Part shown: piece after piece, positions 19,421-29,710 of the stretch
Position numbering within the stretch: the first letter of the stretch is position 1
Layout of the letters: every line of letters starts with the position of its first letter
NCBI GenBank assembly: GCA_018821305.1
Contig: JAHJMN010000146.1
Span: 1 to 64,000 of the forward strand
DNA from: Myxococcota bacterium
GTDB lineage: Bacteria > Myxococcota_A > Polyangia > HGW-17
DNA length: 64,000 nt
Direction: 5' to 3'
Position numbers and translations under genes: made by a program
The notes under the pieces: model-generated
Told to the model about the DNA's origin: nothing
What the model saw: the letters and a program-made list of their open reading frames with translations, nothing else
The model's database searches: none

Positions 19421-21922
19421 TTATTTTTTATCGTCGTCGTCGTCTGCGGAAGATAATTCCTCAATCCGTTTACAAACATGCCAGTTTATACTGCCTGCTG
19501 TCCATGTTCCATCTTCTTCCAGAACGCCAGCTTTAACACCAGTTAGTATTTCGATACCTTCATCAATAGTTGAAATGGCCCAGATTTTAAATTTTCCATC
19601 TTCAACTGCATCAATAACTTCATCATTAAGCATGAGATTTCGAAGATTTGCCCTGGGAATAATTACGCCATTTCCCCTATCAGGAGTGAATCCCTGCATT
19701 TTGCATACTTCGTAAAACCCTTCGATTTTCTCGTTAACACCGCCGATTGCCTGAATTACGCCCTGTTGATTGACACTCCCAGTTACGGCAATGCCCTGAT
19801 AGATGGGAATACCGCTCAGAGACGACAAAAGCGCAAAAAGCTCAGTGGAAGAAGCACTGTCACCTTCCACCTGACTATAACTCTGTTCAAAAGTGATGGA
19901 TGCGGAAATATTCATGGGTTTTTGCTGGGCAAAACGTCCGGAAAGATAACCCACCATGATCATGCTGCCTTTATCATGAATGTTCCCACTGAGGTTGACT
20001 TCTCGATCGATATTTATGATGCCCTTGTCACCGGCAAAAGTAATGGCTGTAATGCGTGAAGGAATACCAAATGCGTAATCTCCCATGTCATATACTGCCA
20101 TGCCATTGATTTGGCCTACTACATCACTGGATGTGTCAATCAGAATTATATTTGTTTTAATTTCACGTAGAGCAAGTTTCTCGATGCGGTCATGCCGTCG
20201 TTTGCGTTCTTCCATGGCCCGATCGACGTCCTTATCATCAATAAATCGCGGTCGTTTTGTACGTTGCCTGGACCAGAAATCAGATTCAGCAATGATCTCA
20301 ATGAGGTTAGATGTGCGATTTGTTATCAGATCCTGATCTGCTGTAAAGCGACAACTGTACTCAACGATTCTAGCTACAGCTCTGGCATGGAGCGGATTGA
20401 AACCCTCCTCATCACATATCTGCCCTAGAAATCCTGCCATGTTGCGGATGTTTTCAGGAGTACGATCCATGAATAGGGAAAAATCGGATTTTACTTTGAA
20501 AAGACGATTGAATTCTTCATCCTGATTCTGAAGAAAGTAAAAAATGTCATCGTTTCCGACAAGTATGATTTTAACATCAAGGGGAACCGGTGATGGTTTA
20601 ACAGTTCCGGTAATGCGCGGGCGACCTTCATCACGAAGTTCTTCAACACGAATTTCCCGATGGCGCAGGGCTTTTTTAAGAGCAAACCATGCGGCTCCAT
20701 TAAGCAAAACATCTGTACACTGAAGGATAAGATACCCTCCGTTAGCTTTGTGGAGAGCTCCGGGCATAATATGGCTGTGGTCGGTGTTTAAAGCACCATT
20801 CATTTCGTTATATTCAAGGTAGCCCAAAAGGTTTGAATATGTCGGGAGTTTTTCAATAATAACAGGAGCACTGGTGGCTTTTGACCGATCAACCAGAACA
20901 TTGATTCGGAATTCCAGTGGAAGATCATCTCCTCCAAGAATTACAGTGCGAGCCTGTTCCATGGCTTCCATCATTTCATTAATTTCTTCATCTTTGGAAT
21001 GATGGGGCTCCCGGGGCATGAATTCCATGTATGATTCAAGGTAGTGATCTCTGATTCCGGCAAAATATGCGTCAACAACCTTGCTTTTTATTCCAAGTCT
21101 TTCTTTTGTTTCTTTTAAAAGGCGGTCGATAAGAGGAGTAAGACGCTTTTCCTCCTCCCTGGAAATAATTTCCTGAAACTCTTTTTCAAGAGCACGCTGG
21201 CGACGGTCGAATTCAAGTGTAAGTTCAAGAAGTTCAAGGTTAGCTTGATTAAGTTGCTGCTGAAGTGACAGAATTTCTGCATCCACTTCTTCAAAATTTA
21301 ACATTTCTTCTTCAGTGATAAGTTCGCCATTATATTCAGCTGCAGGAACAAGATCTCCATCCTCGGACACCTTGATATGAATACCACGCTTGGCAGCCTC
21401 CTCCATAAGTTCCTGAAGGCTGTCGTTGAGAGATTTGCGAGCCCTCGTGGTCATATCGCTGCGAAGTCTGTTCATCCCCTGTGCTGTAAGAATACGCTGG
21501 GTTTCCACCATCAGTTCAGAATGAGCCTTGCGCATGAGATCTGCCCAGAGAATACCCTTGCCCGCAGGAATGATTACACCTGTTGGTTCATAAGTATCTT
21601 CAAAATTATAAATATAACAGATATCTCCAGGAATTGGGTCTTTAGCCGCTCTTGCTTTTACGATTCTGGTAATAGTGCTGGTTTTGCCGCTTCCAGAATT
21701 CCCAACTGCAAAAATATTGTAGCCACGACTTTTTATAGAGAGTCCAAACTCAATGGCATCCACTGCGTCTTTCTGATCAAGGGTGCCGGACCATTCCGTT
21801 ACCTCCCTTGTCGTTGTAAAGCCCAGCTCTGCGGGGTTGCAACGATGCTTTAATTTTTCAGTTGGAATGAGATTTTTTTTAAGAACAGAAGCGGATACTT
21901 TTTTCAGATTTTTTTTTGTCAC
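19421..21922 (-). CDS. LonB-like ATP-dependent protease
   Basis: AVGNSGSGKTSTI; EGDSASSTELFALLSSLSGIPIYQGIAVTGSVNQQGVIQAIGGVNEKIEGFYEVCK (Lon Ser-Lys protease domain). Confidence 0.9.
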   Translation of the reverse strand: MTKKNLKKVSASVLKKNLIPTEKLKHRCNPAELGFTTTREVTEWSGTLDQKDAVDAIEFGLSIKSRGYNIFAVGNSGSGKTSTITRIVKARAAKDPIPGDICYIYNFEDTYEPTGVIIPAGKGILWADLMRKAHSELMVETQRILTAQGMNRLRSDMTTRARKSLNDSLQELMEEAAKRGIHIKVSEDGDLVPAAEYNGELITEEEMLNFEEVDAEILSLQQQLNQANLELLELTLEFDRRQRALEKEFQEIISREEEKRLTPLIDRLLKETKERLGIKSKVVDAYFAGIRDHYLESYMEFMPREPHHSKDEEINEMMEAMEQARTVILGGDDLPLEFRINVLVDRSKATSAPVIIEKLPTYSNLLGYLEYNEMNGALNTDHSHIMPGALHKANGGYLILQCTDVLLNGAAWFALKKALRHREIRVEELRDEGRPRITGTVKPSPVPLDVKIILVGNDDIFYFLQNQDEEFNRLFKVKSDFSLFMDRTPENIRNMAGFLGQICDEEGFNPLHARAVARIVEYSCRFTADQDLITNRTSNLIEIIAESDFWSRQRTKRPRFIDDKDVDRAMEERKRRHDRIEKLALREIKTNIILIDTSSDVVGQINGMAVYDMGDYAFGIPSRITAITFAGDKGIINIDREVNLSGNIHDKGSMIMVGYLSGRFAQQKPMNISASITFEQSYSQVEGDSASSTELFALLSSLSGIPIYQGIAVTGSVNQQGVIQAIGGVNEKIEGFYEVCKMQGFTPDRGNGVIIPRANLRNLMLNDEVIDAVEDGKFKIWAISTIDEGIEILTGVKAGVLEEDGTWTAGSINWHVCKRIEELSSADDDDDKK

Positions 21923-21995
21923 GAATTTCTCACCTTATGAACTTGGTCAATCAAAGTTTCTAAAAAATTTATTTATTTCAGTATAAAACACTAGT

Positions 21996-22832
21996 TTACG
22001 GTTTGGTTACATTCTTTTTTACAGCTGGGGCAATAGATGTGTCTTCAGCCCTGAGCTTTTCAACCGTTGCACCTTTGTCAATTTTCAGGTGCTTATATTT
22101 TTCACTCTCAAAGCGTCCGTCTTTATTGCGAATTCGATCCATGTCACCATCACAATCGATATCCCAGGAAATACTGATAAGTACTCCGTCCGTGTCAAAG
22201 TTTTCAAAATAGTTATACTGGGGGCAAACTCGCATTGGTGAGCCGGAAGGATTGATAACCTTGAGTGCTATCTGGGTTATAACGCCATCATTGTATGTTT
22301 TTTCTACTTCCCAGAATTTTTCGTCAGCATCAGTATTCTGGAGCTCTTTAAAAATAACGCCATTCCGATAAATTATTTTGTGGTCTATTATCCCGTCCCG
22401 GTCCCAATCCTGTTGGACTTCTTTTATATTTTTCCCCGAACCATCGTAAAAATAAAATAAATCCATAAGGCCATCACCATTGAGATCTGCTTCCCTGCAG
22501 GCCAGTGTGTTGTCAGTTCGATAATACTTAATTATACCTATGGGATTAACTGATGTTATGTAAAGCTCTTTGCGGTTGAGGTTCGGTTTTTCCGCTTTCG
22601 GATCAATGCTTTTCATTTCCTCGAATTGCCAGTTAGTGCAACGTTCCTTGACTCTTTTGATAGCTTCGCTACTGGCACATACCTTTACCTTGGGACAGTT
22701 GCATTCCACTTTGGCTTTTTTGTCAGTCTTATCGGTGGTTGTTTTTGATTTCTTTTTTGATTTGCAGGCACTAAGGCTGACTACTGCTACGGAAATAAAA
22801 ATAAGTAATCGTTTTAGAGACAAGGTGCACAT
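21996..22832 (-). CDS. Putative lipoprotein with Asp-rich calcium-binding-like repeats
   Basis: VVSLSACKSKKKSK lipobox; DLNGDGLMDLFYFYDG, DWDRDGIIDHKIIYRNG, DIDCDGDMDRIRNKDG. Confidence 0.6.
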   Translation of the reverse strand: MCTLSLKRLLIFISVAVVSLSACKSKKKSKTTTDKTDKKAKVECNCPKVKVCASSEAIKRVKERCTNWQFEEMKSIDPKAEKPNLNRKELYITSVNPIGIIKYYRTDNTLACREADLNGDGLMDLFYFYDGSGKNIKEVQQDWDRDGIIDHKIIYRNGVIFKELQNTDADEKFWEVEKTYNDGVITQIALKVINPSGSPMRVCPQYNYFENFDTDGVLISISWDIDCDGDMDRIRNKDGRFESEKYKHLKIDKGATVEKLRAEDTSIAPAVKKNVTKP

Positions 22833-22860
22833 CCTTTCGGTTACTGTTACCCGCTTTATT

Positions 22861-23030
22861 CATGTCCGGAAACTTTGATTATTTTCAACCGTTTCGCCAT
22901 GCGAAATCGGATGAAGTACTTTATGGAAAATCCTATCCGGCCACTAGTAATATTTTCAGCGTCTTATAGTCTGTATCCTGAATTAAAATTTCGGAAAAAT
23001 CCAACTATTCCCAGAATAGAGACTGCATGG
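22861..23030 (+). repeat. Family A repeat, divergent copy A3
   Basis: ATGTCCGGAAACTTTG...AATCCTATCCGGCCACTAGTAATATTTTCAGCGTCTTATAGTCTGTATCCTG...CAGAATAGAGACTG. Confidence 0.75.
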
Positions 23031-23112
23031 TTAGCGTTTCAACCGCTTATATTATCTTCATATTTTTAGAAACTTCAACTTACTTCACAATAAAAAAGTA
23101 CTTTTATAAGTT

Positions 23113-23260
23113 GTTTGTGTCCGGAAATTAGCTTCATGAAGAATTTAATAAATAATTATATCCGGCCACTAGTAATATTTTCAGCATCTCGCAGCGTATA
23201 TCCGGCCTTAAAAATTTGATGAAAAACTGGGTTTTCCTAATTTCCGGAAAGACACTAAAC
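23113..23260 (+). repeat. Family A repeat, copy A4
   Basis: GTTTGTGTCCGGAAATTAGCTTCATGAAGAATTT...ATCCGGCCACTAGTAATATTTTCAGCATCTCGCAG...TTTCCGGAAAGACACTAAAC. Confidence 0.8.
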
Positions 23261-23374
23261 TGATGGTCCATGGCTCAGGTACATTCGACAAATGATCCCG
23301 ATCCAAAAACTTCTGACAATAAACAGTAAATTCAGTTGTACTCTGATATATTTTTATTGAAAAGGATAAAAATT

Positions 23375-24532
23375 TTACAGGCGGGATTTTATGGCGTCGA
23401 TCTTGTCCGTGCGTTCCCAAGTGAAGTTCGGTTCTGTACGACCAAAGTGACCATAGGCTGAAGTAGCTTTATATCTGGGTTTGAGAAGATCCAGTGTGCT
23501 GATGATGGCTCTAGGACGGCAATCAAAAATATCTTTTACGATCTGTTCAATTTTTTCATCAGGAATAATACCTGTGCCATACGTTTCTACCATGAGAGAA
23601 ACAGGGGTTGCAACGCCGATTGCATATGCAAGTTGAACCTGACAGCGTTTTGCAAGCCCAGCGGCCACAAGGTTTTTAGCAATATAGCGTGCCATGTAGC
23701 ATGCACTGCGATCAACTTTGGAAGGATCTTTTCCGGAGAAAGCACCGCCACCATGCGCCGCCATTCCACCGTATGTATCGACAATAATTTTACGTCCAGT
23801 GAGACCACTATCGCCCATGGGTCCACCTATGACGAATCTACCAGTCGGATTAATGAAGAATTTAATATCTTTTGCCATGAGGTTAGCAGGGACGACTTTT
23901 TTCACGACTTCTTCGATGATTCCTTCTTCGATCTGCTTGTGGGTTACATCAGGGCTGTGCTGACTTGATACAACGATGGTATTGATATCTTTGGGAATAC
24001 CGTCAACGTAATTAACAGTTACCTGGGTTTTTCCATCGGGGCGGAGGAAGGGAAGTGTTCCGTCCTTACGAACTTGAGCCAGTTTATAAGCCAGTTTGTG
24101 GGCTTTCATTATTGGTAAGGGCATGAGTTCGGCGGTTTCATCAGATGCATAACCGAACATCATTCCCTGATCGCCCGCTCCCTGGTCTTGCTCATAAAAA
24201 CCGTGACCATTTACACCCATTGCAATATCAGTACTTTGCTGCTCTATTGCAGAAATAACTGAGCAAGTCTCATAGTCAAAGCCCATAGCACTTTCGGTAT
24301 AGCCAATTTCTTTAACTGTTTGTCTGACTACATCAGGAAAATGAACATATGTTGAAGTTGTTATTTCTCCGGCAATGAGAACCATACCGGTTTTGGTAAG
24401 GGTTTCACAAGCCACGCGGGCATTGGGATCCTTTTCGATAATACTGTCTAAAATGGCATCGGATACGGCATCACAGACCTTATCGGGATGTCCTTCAGTA
24501 ACTGATTCTGAAGTAAAAAGATGAGAAGCCAT
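23375..24532 (-). CDS. metK: S-adenosylmethionine synthetase
   Basis: [52 protein letters not shown]. Confidence 0.97.
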   Translation of the reverse strand: MASHLFTSESVTEGHPDKVCDAVSDAILDSIIEKDPNARVACETLTKTGMVLIAGEITTSTYVHFPDVVRQTVKEIGYTESAMGFDYETCSVISAIEQQSTDIAMGVNGHGFYEQDQGAGDQGMMFGYASDETAELMPLPIMKAHKLAYKLAQVRKDGTLPFLRPDGKTQVTVNYVDGIPKDINTIVVSSQHSPDVTHKQIEEGIIEEVVKKVVPANLMAKDIKFFINPTGRFVIGGPMGDSGLTGRKIIVDTYGGMAAHGGGAFSGKDPSKVDRSACYMARYIAKNLVAAGLAKRCQVQLAYAIGVATPVSLMVETYGTGIIPDEKIEQIVKDIFDCRPRAIISTLDLLKPRYKATSAYGHFGRTEPNFTWERTDKIDAIKSRL

Positions 24533-24706
24533 TAGATTTTCCTTTCTTGTTTTAATTGCAAAAACCGGGATGAACCGATTTTTAAGTTAACACTTATTAC
24601 AGTAAAAAACTATTCCGGTCAATAAGCCTGTTAGAGATCTTATGCCAATCGTATGTAACAGAAGTGATCCGAAATCTCTTTACAAAACCGGCGGATTAAC
24701 TAGTTA

Positions 24707-24859
24707 GTTACTGTCCTGAAATACGACATTTCGAAGCTAGCTACGAAATTCAACACAGGACATTAAGAATGAAGACTTTGAAATTATTGTAGTGTTATGA
24801 ATAGCATGTTTTCCTAAACATGCTCAATTTTTACAAAAATTGAATTTCAGAACACGAAC
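24707..24859 (-). repeat. Family B structured repeat, copy B2
   Basis: Reverse complement GTTCGTGTTCTGAAATTCAATTTTTGTAAAAATTGAGCATGTTTAGGAAAACATGCTATTCATAACAC...TTAATGTCCTG...CAGGACAGTAAC; aligns with B1 and B3. Confidence 0.9.
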
Positions 24860-24927
24860 ATACTATTTCATTTACGACTTTGAAAAGTCCCTAACCTGAA
24901 GGTGGCTTTTCAGGTCCGGAGATTGTT

Positions 24928-26790
24928 ATGACAGATTTCGATGTAATAGTTGTTGGCGGTGGTCACGCCGGTATGGAAGCGTCATTTGCATCCGCACGGC
25001 TTGGTTGTCGAACGGGGCTGGTTACGCTGGATCCGGATCTTCTGGGGGAAATGCCCTGTAATCCTGCGGTGGGTGGAATTGCAAAAGGCCATCTGGTAAA
25101 GGAAATAGACGCTCTTGGTGGAATAATGGGTATTATGACGGATCTTGCGGCAATTCAATATCGTCGATTGAACACTCGCCGTGGTCCTGCGGTTAGAGCA
25201 ACAAGGGCTCAAGTTGACAGACATCGCTATGTAAAAAATATGGTTGAAAGAGCCGAACTTCAGAGTAACCTGAGTGTTATTAAAGGCGAAGTCGTAGATG
25301 TTATTATCAAAAATGGTGCTGTTTGTGCAGTTAAAACAGCTGATGGCAGAGAGATCTCCACCGGAACTTGTGTAATAACTACAGGAACTTATCTTAATGG
25401 ATTGTTGCACACGGGGTCAGTTATCACTGCTGGAGGAATTTATGGTTTACCGCCGTCAAAGGGGCTCAGTGAAAGTCTGGAAAAAGCAGGGGCAAAAATA
25501 GCCCGACTTAAAACCGGAACTCCCGCAAGACTGGCAAAACATTCAATCGATTTCACAAAACTGATTCCACAGGGTAGTGAAGACCATGTTCAACAATTCA
25601 GTTTCTATGGTCCACGGGGGGCACTGCCTCAGGTTGATTGCCACATAACATGGACAAATGAAATCACCCATAACCTTATATCATCCGGTTTTGCTACGGC
25701 TCCTCTTTTTAACGGGCAAATAAGTGGAACGGGGCCTCGCTATTGCCCATCCATTGAAGATAAAGTCGCAAAATTTCCCGATCGCCATCGTCATCATGTC
25801 TTTTTAGAACCGGAAGGTCTTGATACGGACTGGATTTACCCAAATGGTGTCAGTACATCATTGCCCGCAGAACTCCAACTTTCTTTTCTTCGCTCTATTG
25901 AGGGACTTGAAAATGTTGAAATACGTCGTCCCGGTTATGCGGTGGAATATGACAGCGCCGATTCAAAAGATCTGCAGCGCACACTGGAAACAAAATACTG
26001 TTCAGGGCTTTATCTTGCAGGTCAGATCAATGGCACAAGCGGTTATGAGGAAGCTGCAGCCCAGGGGCTTATTGCGGGAATTAACGCAGCTCTTCGCATC
26101 ACCGGCAGGGAACCATACACCGTGGAACGCTGGGAAGGCTATATTGGTGTAATGATAGATGATCTGATCACAAAAGGCACCGATGAACCCTACCGTCTGT
26201 TTACAAGCCGCAGTGAATACCGTCTTTCTTTAAGGGAGGATAATGCCGATGAACGGTTTACTCCGGCAGGTCGTGATTTGGGACTGATAGATGATGATGC
26301 ATGGGCTGTATATAATAAACGTCGTGAACTGCTTGAATCCGAAACTCAGCGGCTTGAAAATATAAAAATTCCCAAAAGTGCTATAAGCGGGGTATGTGAA
26401 ACTCTTGGAATTTCAAATCCCGACCGGGGAATGACTCTTTCGGAACTTCTCAAGCGACCGGAAGTTGCCTACCAGGATCTCATTGACCACAATATTATAG
26501 AACCCGTCCTTTCCGCTCAACTTGGAGAGCGAATGGAGAGTCGGATAAAATATGAAGGATATCTTGCCCATCAGGAAAAAGAAATAGGTCGGCTAAAAAA
26601 AGTAAAATCTGTTAAGTTGCCAGAAGATTTTGATTTTGCAGCTGTTTCCGGTCTCAGAGTCGAATGGGTACAAAAACTGAAAAAAGCCCGACCTTCGAAT
26701 CTTGCGGAAGTTTTAGCAGTTCCCGGAATTGCTCCCGCTGCTATTACAGCTATTGCTGCCCACCTGCGAACCGATAAAACTGAGAAGTAG
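24928..26790 (+). CDS. mnmG: tRNA uridine-5-carboxymethylaminomethyl modification enzyme MnmG (GidA)
   Basis: [61 protein letters not shown]. Confidence 0.97.
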   Translation: MTDFDVIVVGGGHAGMEASFASARLGCRTGLVTLDPDLLGEMPCNPAVGGIAKGHLVKEIDALGGIMGIMTDLAAIQYRRLNTRRGPAVRATRAQVDRHRYVKNMVERAELQSNLSVIKGEVVDVIIKNGAVCAVKTADGREISTGTCVITTGTYLNGLLHTGSVITAGGIYGLPPSKGLSESLEKAGAKIARLKTGTPARLAKHSIDFTKLIPQGSEDHVQQFSFYGPRGALPQVDCHITWTNEITHNLISSGFATAPLFNGQISGTGPRYCPSIEDKVAKFPDRHRHHVFLEPEGLDTDWIYPNGVSTSLPAELQLSFLRSIEGLENVEIRRPGYAVEYDSADSKDLQRTLETKYCSGLYLAGQINGTSGYEEAAAQGLIAGINAALRITGREPYTVERWEGYIGVMIDDLITKGTDEPYRLFTSRSEYRLSLREDNADERFTPAGRDLGLIDDDAWAVYNKRRELLESETQRLENIKIPKSAISGVCETLGISNPDRGMTLSELLKRPEVAYQDLIDHNIIEPVLSAQLGERMESRIKYEGYLAHQEKEIGRLKKVKSVKLPEDFDFAAVSGLRVEWVQKLKKARPSNLAEVLAVPGIAPAAITAIAAHLRTDKTEK

Positions 26791-26818
26791 GGTTTTTAAA
26801 AATAGTTGGATTTAATAA

Positions 26819-27316
26819 CTATTTCCCTGCTGCAGAAGCTGCAACTCCAACTAACAATAGTACGCCAAGGATTCCAAAAAATCCTCCAATTGAGTAGCCA
26901 AGTATTTTATTAAAGGTTCCGACTGGTTTGGAGGGACCTGTTTCACTTCCATATGTAATAGATATTCTTTTTATTTTCTTAATTGGAACTAATTTTTCTG
27001 ATAAGTTCGCTCCTGCAATAGATAAGTCTTCACCTTTGATGCGTGCCAAAATTGGATAATGAATATCTCTTTTTCCCCATTCCGTAAAAAGAGTTATAAA
27101 CTGAAATTTTGTTGGCAATTCATACACTCTGCCATCTTCCAGATAAACTGACTTTTTAGTATGAATTGTTGCTGAATGGAGTGAGGTATCACTTGTTATA
27201 CTATAAGTTTTTTGTCCGCTCAGTTTTACGATTTCTGTGGGACGAATGAAAACTGTGGAACTACAGGAAGCAAAAATGTAAATAAAAGCAGGAATAAGAA
27301 GAAAAAGTTTTTTCAT
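26819..27316 (-). CDS. Putative lipoprotein
   Basis: MKKLFLLIPAFIYIFASCSST lipobox; C-terminal hydrophobic segment; start placed at ATG 27316. Confidence 0.6.
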   Translation of the reverse strand: MKKLFLLIPAFIYIFASCSSTVFIRPTEIVKLSGQKTYSITSDTSLHSATIHTKKSVYLEDGRVYELPTKFQFITLFTEWGKRDIHYPILARIKGEDLSIAGANLSEKLVPIKKIKRISITYGSETGPSKPVGTFNKILGYSIGGFFGILGVLLLVGVAASAAGK

Positions 27317-27433
27317 ATGTTCTCCCTTGAAGATAAACATATATTGCAAGGAATAGTTGTATAGTCAATAAAAAAAAGAATGTCTTATAATCGTTGGAGG
27401 AATAATAGGAACGATATTGGGAAATTGAATGGT

Positions 27434-28921
27434 TTAGAATTGATGCAGTTTTTCTTGATCAGTAACAGTCAGAAGAGCTCGACGCTTTATTGAAATGGCG
27501 CCATCTTTTTCGAGTTTTGTCAGACAGGAAAAAACTCGTTCCCTTGGAATTCCTGTATCTGCAGATATTTCTTCAGTGCTTATATCAAGATTTTCCAGCT
27601 CTTGTTTAGCAATCCATTGGGCAATAGTTGTCAGATCCAACTTGAGATTGTCCGGATGGTGGTGAGAAAGCAGGAAAGAATCAAGGGCTTGAGTTCGCTG
27701 GATTTCCAGATGTGTTTTTGGTCGGTAGTAACGAGAATTTTCCAGTTCTTCCGGTCGGTAAGAAATCCGTTTAGCACCCACAACATGAGGGTAAACATAG
27801 CCGTTTCCGGAACCTTCGATTCTGGATGCTGCAAAACTGGAATCCTGCAGGGGCAGGGGTACGGAAAATGCGGGTTTAGAGCGCACATCCGTTAAAGCGG
27901 CATCAATTGCTTCCACGACAGAATTACTCTTCGGGGCTGATGCGATGTGAATTACAGCCTGAGCGAGGAGGATGCGTGCTTCGGGGAATCCTGTTTTACG
28001 GACGGCTTCACAAGCACTTTGAGCAATTACTAAAGCCATAGGATCTGCCATTCCAACATCTTCCGCGGCGCAAACCACAAGTCTCCGGCAGATGAACTCA
28101 GGATCTTCACCTCCTTCAATCATTCTAGCAAGCCAGTAAAGACTTGCATCCACATCGGAACCCCGCAGACTTTTTTGAAAAGCGCTGGCATGGTCGTAAT
28201 GCTCATTGCCACCCTTGTCATATCGACTGAGAACAGTTTTAGTAACCGCATCAAGAAGGTCTTCATTAAAAATAAGGACACCATTTGTATCTATAGACAT
28301 ACTGTAGAGATCTTCCAGTAACTGTAGAGACTTTCTGATATCTCCACCACCGCGAAGAGCAACGGTTTGAAGAATATTATTGTGATCAATTCTATAGCCG
28401 CTCCAGTTTTCAATCCAGGTTACAGCTCGACTTAAAACTAAAACGACATCGTCAATCTGAGGTGAGTTAAACTTGAGGGTTCGCAGGCGAGATCTCAGGG
28501 CCGGAATAAGCCCCGAACCTGGATTTTCCGTCGTTGCTCCCAGAAGAGTCAATTTACCATTTTCAACGTGAGGAAGCAGGGCATCCTGCTGAGTTTTACT
28601 GAAACGATGAATCTCATCAATAAATAAGGCAACCTTTTGAAGCCCGGCGGTTTCATCTACAACTTTGCGAATCTGTGCTACACCTGCATTGACGGCACTT
28701 ATTTCGTAAAAAGCAGCTTCAGCATTACTGCACAGGATTCTAGCCATTGTAGTTTTTCCTGTACCGGGTGGTCCCCAGAATACACACGATGAAAGATTCT
28801 TTTCCCCGTAAAGTTTTCCAAGATAAGTGCCTGATCCGGTCAAGTGTTGCTGTCCAACAAAATCCTCCATACAGGCGGGTCTCATGATTTCAGGCAAAGG
28901 TATTTCAAATTTTTTTTTCAT
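27434..28921 (-). CDS. rarA: Replication-associated recombination protein RarA/MgsA with C-terminal wHTH-like extension
   Basis: RPACMEDFVGQQHLTG; FWGPPGTGKTTMARIL; IDEIHRFSKTQQDALLPHVE; GSDVDASLYWLARMIEGGEDPEFICRRLVVCAAEDVG. Confidence 0.93.
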   Translation of the reverse strand: MKKKFEIPLPEIMRPACMEDFVGQQHLTGSGTYLGKLYGEKNLSSCVFWGPPGTGKTTMARILCSNAEAAFYEISAVNAGVAQIRKVVDETAGLQKVALFIDEIHRFSKTQQDALLPHVENGKLTLLGATTENPGSGLIPALRSRLRTLKFNSPQIDDVVLVLSRAVTWIENWSGYRIDHNNILQTVALRGGGDIRKSLQLLEDLYSMSIDTNGVLIFNEDLLDAVTKTVLSRYDKGGNEHYDHASAFQKSLRGSDVDASLYWLARMIEGGEDPEFICRRLVVCAAEDVGMADPMALVIAQSACEAVRKTGFPEARILLAQAVIHIASAPKSNSVVEAIDAALTDVRSKPAFSVPLPLQDSSFAASRIEGSGNGYVYPHVVGAKRISYRPEELENSRYYRPKTHLEIQRTQALDSFLLSHHHPDNLKLDLTTIAQWIAKQELENLDISTEEISADTGIPRERVFSCLTKLEKDGAISIKRRALLTVTDQEKLHQF

Positions 28922-29011
28922 TCAGCTTGATTTCTCCGTAAAACAGCGCTAAAAATATAATATGGATTTTTTAGTAATTTAAATTACAAAAAAATCTCAG
29001 GAGTAATAACA

Positions 29012-29620
29012 ATGCGCGCACTGCTTTTTAATATAACGATAATTACTGCAATAGTCACTTCCTCCGGTGCTGTCCGGGCAGACAACGACAGTTGGTTCAC
29101 ATTAGGATTTGCTTTTCACACTGTAAAGAGCAATCTTTCCGATGCTGGTTCTCCCTTCGGTCAGGGAATCAACATGGGATGGCAGCTCAGAGCCCGTATT
29201 TTCCGCTCAATTCATGTGGAATTTGATTACAATATGTCCCGGCTTCCCTCTGATGCCCAGTCTGAAATTCTTAATCCGTCATCAGTTACACGGGAACCCC
29301 TTAAAAGTCTAACCATCAGTCTTGACCTCGCGCATACTCCCGTGGGAACTCCCTATATTCTCGCAGGGACAGGTTGGGGTGAAAGTTCCGGGGACTTCTC
29401 CGGAAATGTTTATCACGCAGGTCTCGGTTATGAACTCGGGTTCTGGAAAAACTGGGCCTTTTCTGCAGAAGTTAGATTTTTAGGGCCTTCTATAAATGAT
29501 ATTCAGACCTATATGAACAGTTCTTCATCAAAAAAATCCGCTTCGGAGATCCCAACGATGCGTGATTTTTATAATTCCAGTCAGTATCAGGTAATGGTTG
29601 CTTTAAGATACTACTTCTAA
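29012..29620 (+). CDS. Outer-membrane beta-barrel-like protein
   Basis: Signal peptide; alternating hydrophobic strands; ends YQVMVALRYYF. Confidence 0.6.
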   Translation: MRALLFNITIITAIVTSSGAVRADNDSWFTLGFAFHTVKSNLSDAGSPFGQGINMGWQLRARIFRSIHVEFDYNMSRLPSDAQSEILNPSSVTREPLKSLTISLDLAHTPVGTPYILAGTGWGESSGDFSGNVYHAGLGYELGFWKNWAFSAEVRFLGPSINDIQTYMNSSSSKKSASEIPTMRDFYNSSQYQVMVALRYYF

Positions 29621-29710
29621 AAACCATTGTTATTTTGTGAAATATTACAGGAAATCGTTGCTTTTGCTGATTTTTTGATCTTTTACTGAAACAATGTTTT
29701 GTTTGTCAGT

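Noticed and set aside
22875-23069. ORF 22875..23069 (64 aa)
   Set aside because: Entirely translated family A repeat; peptide-like similarity to the false glyQ N-terminus is due to shared repeat DNA.
24533-24706. SAM riboswitch upstream of metK
   Set aside because: No recognisable SAM-I/II/III core seen; the region mainly leads into repeat B2.
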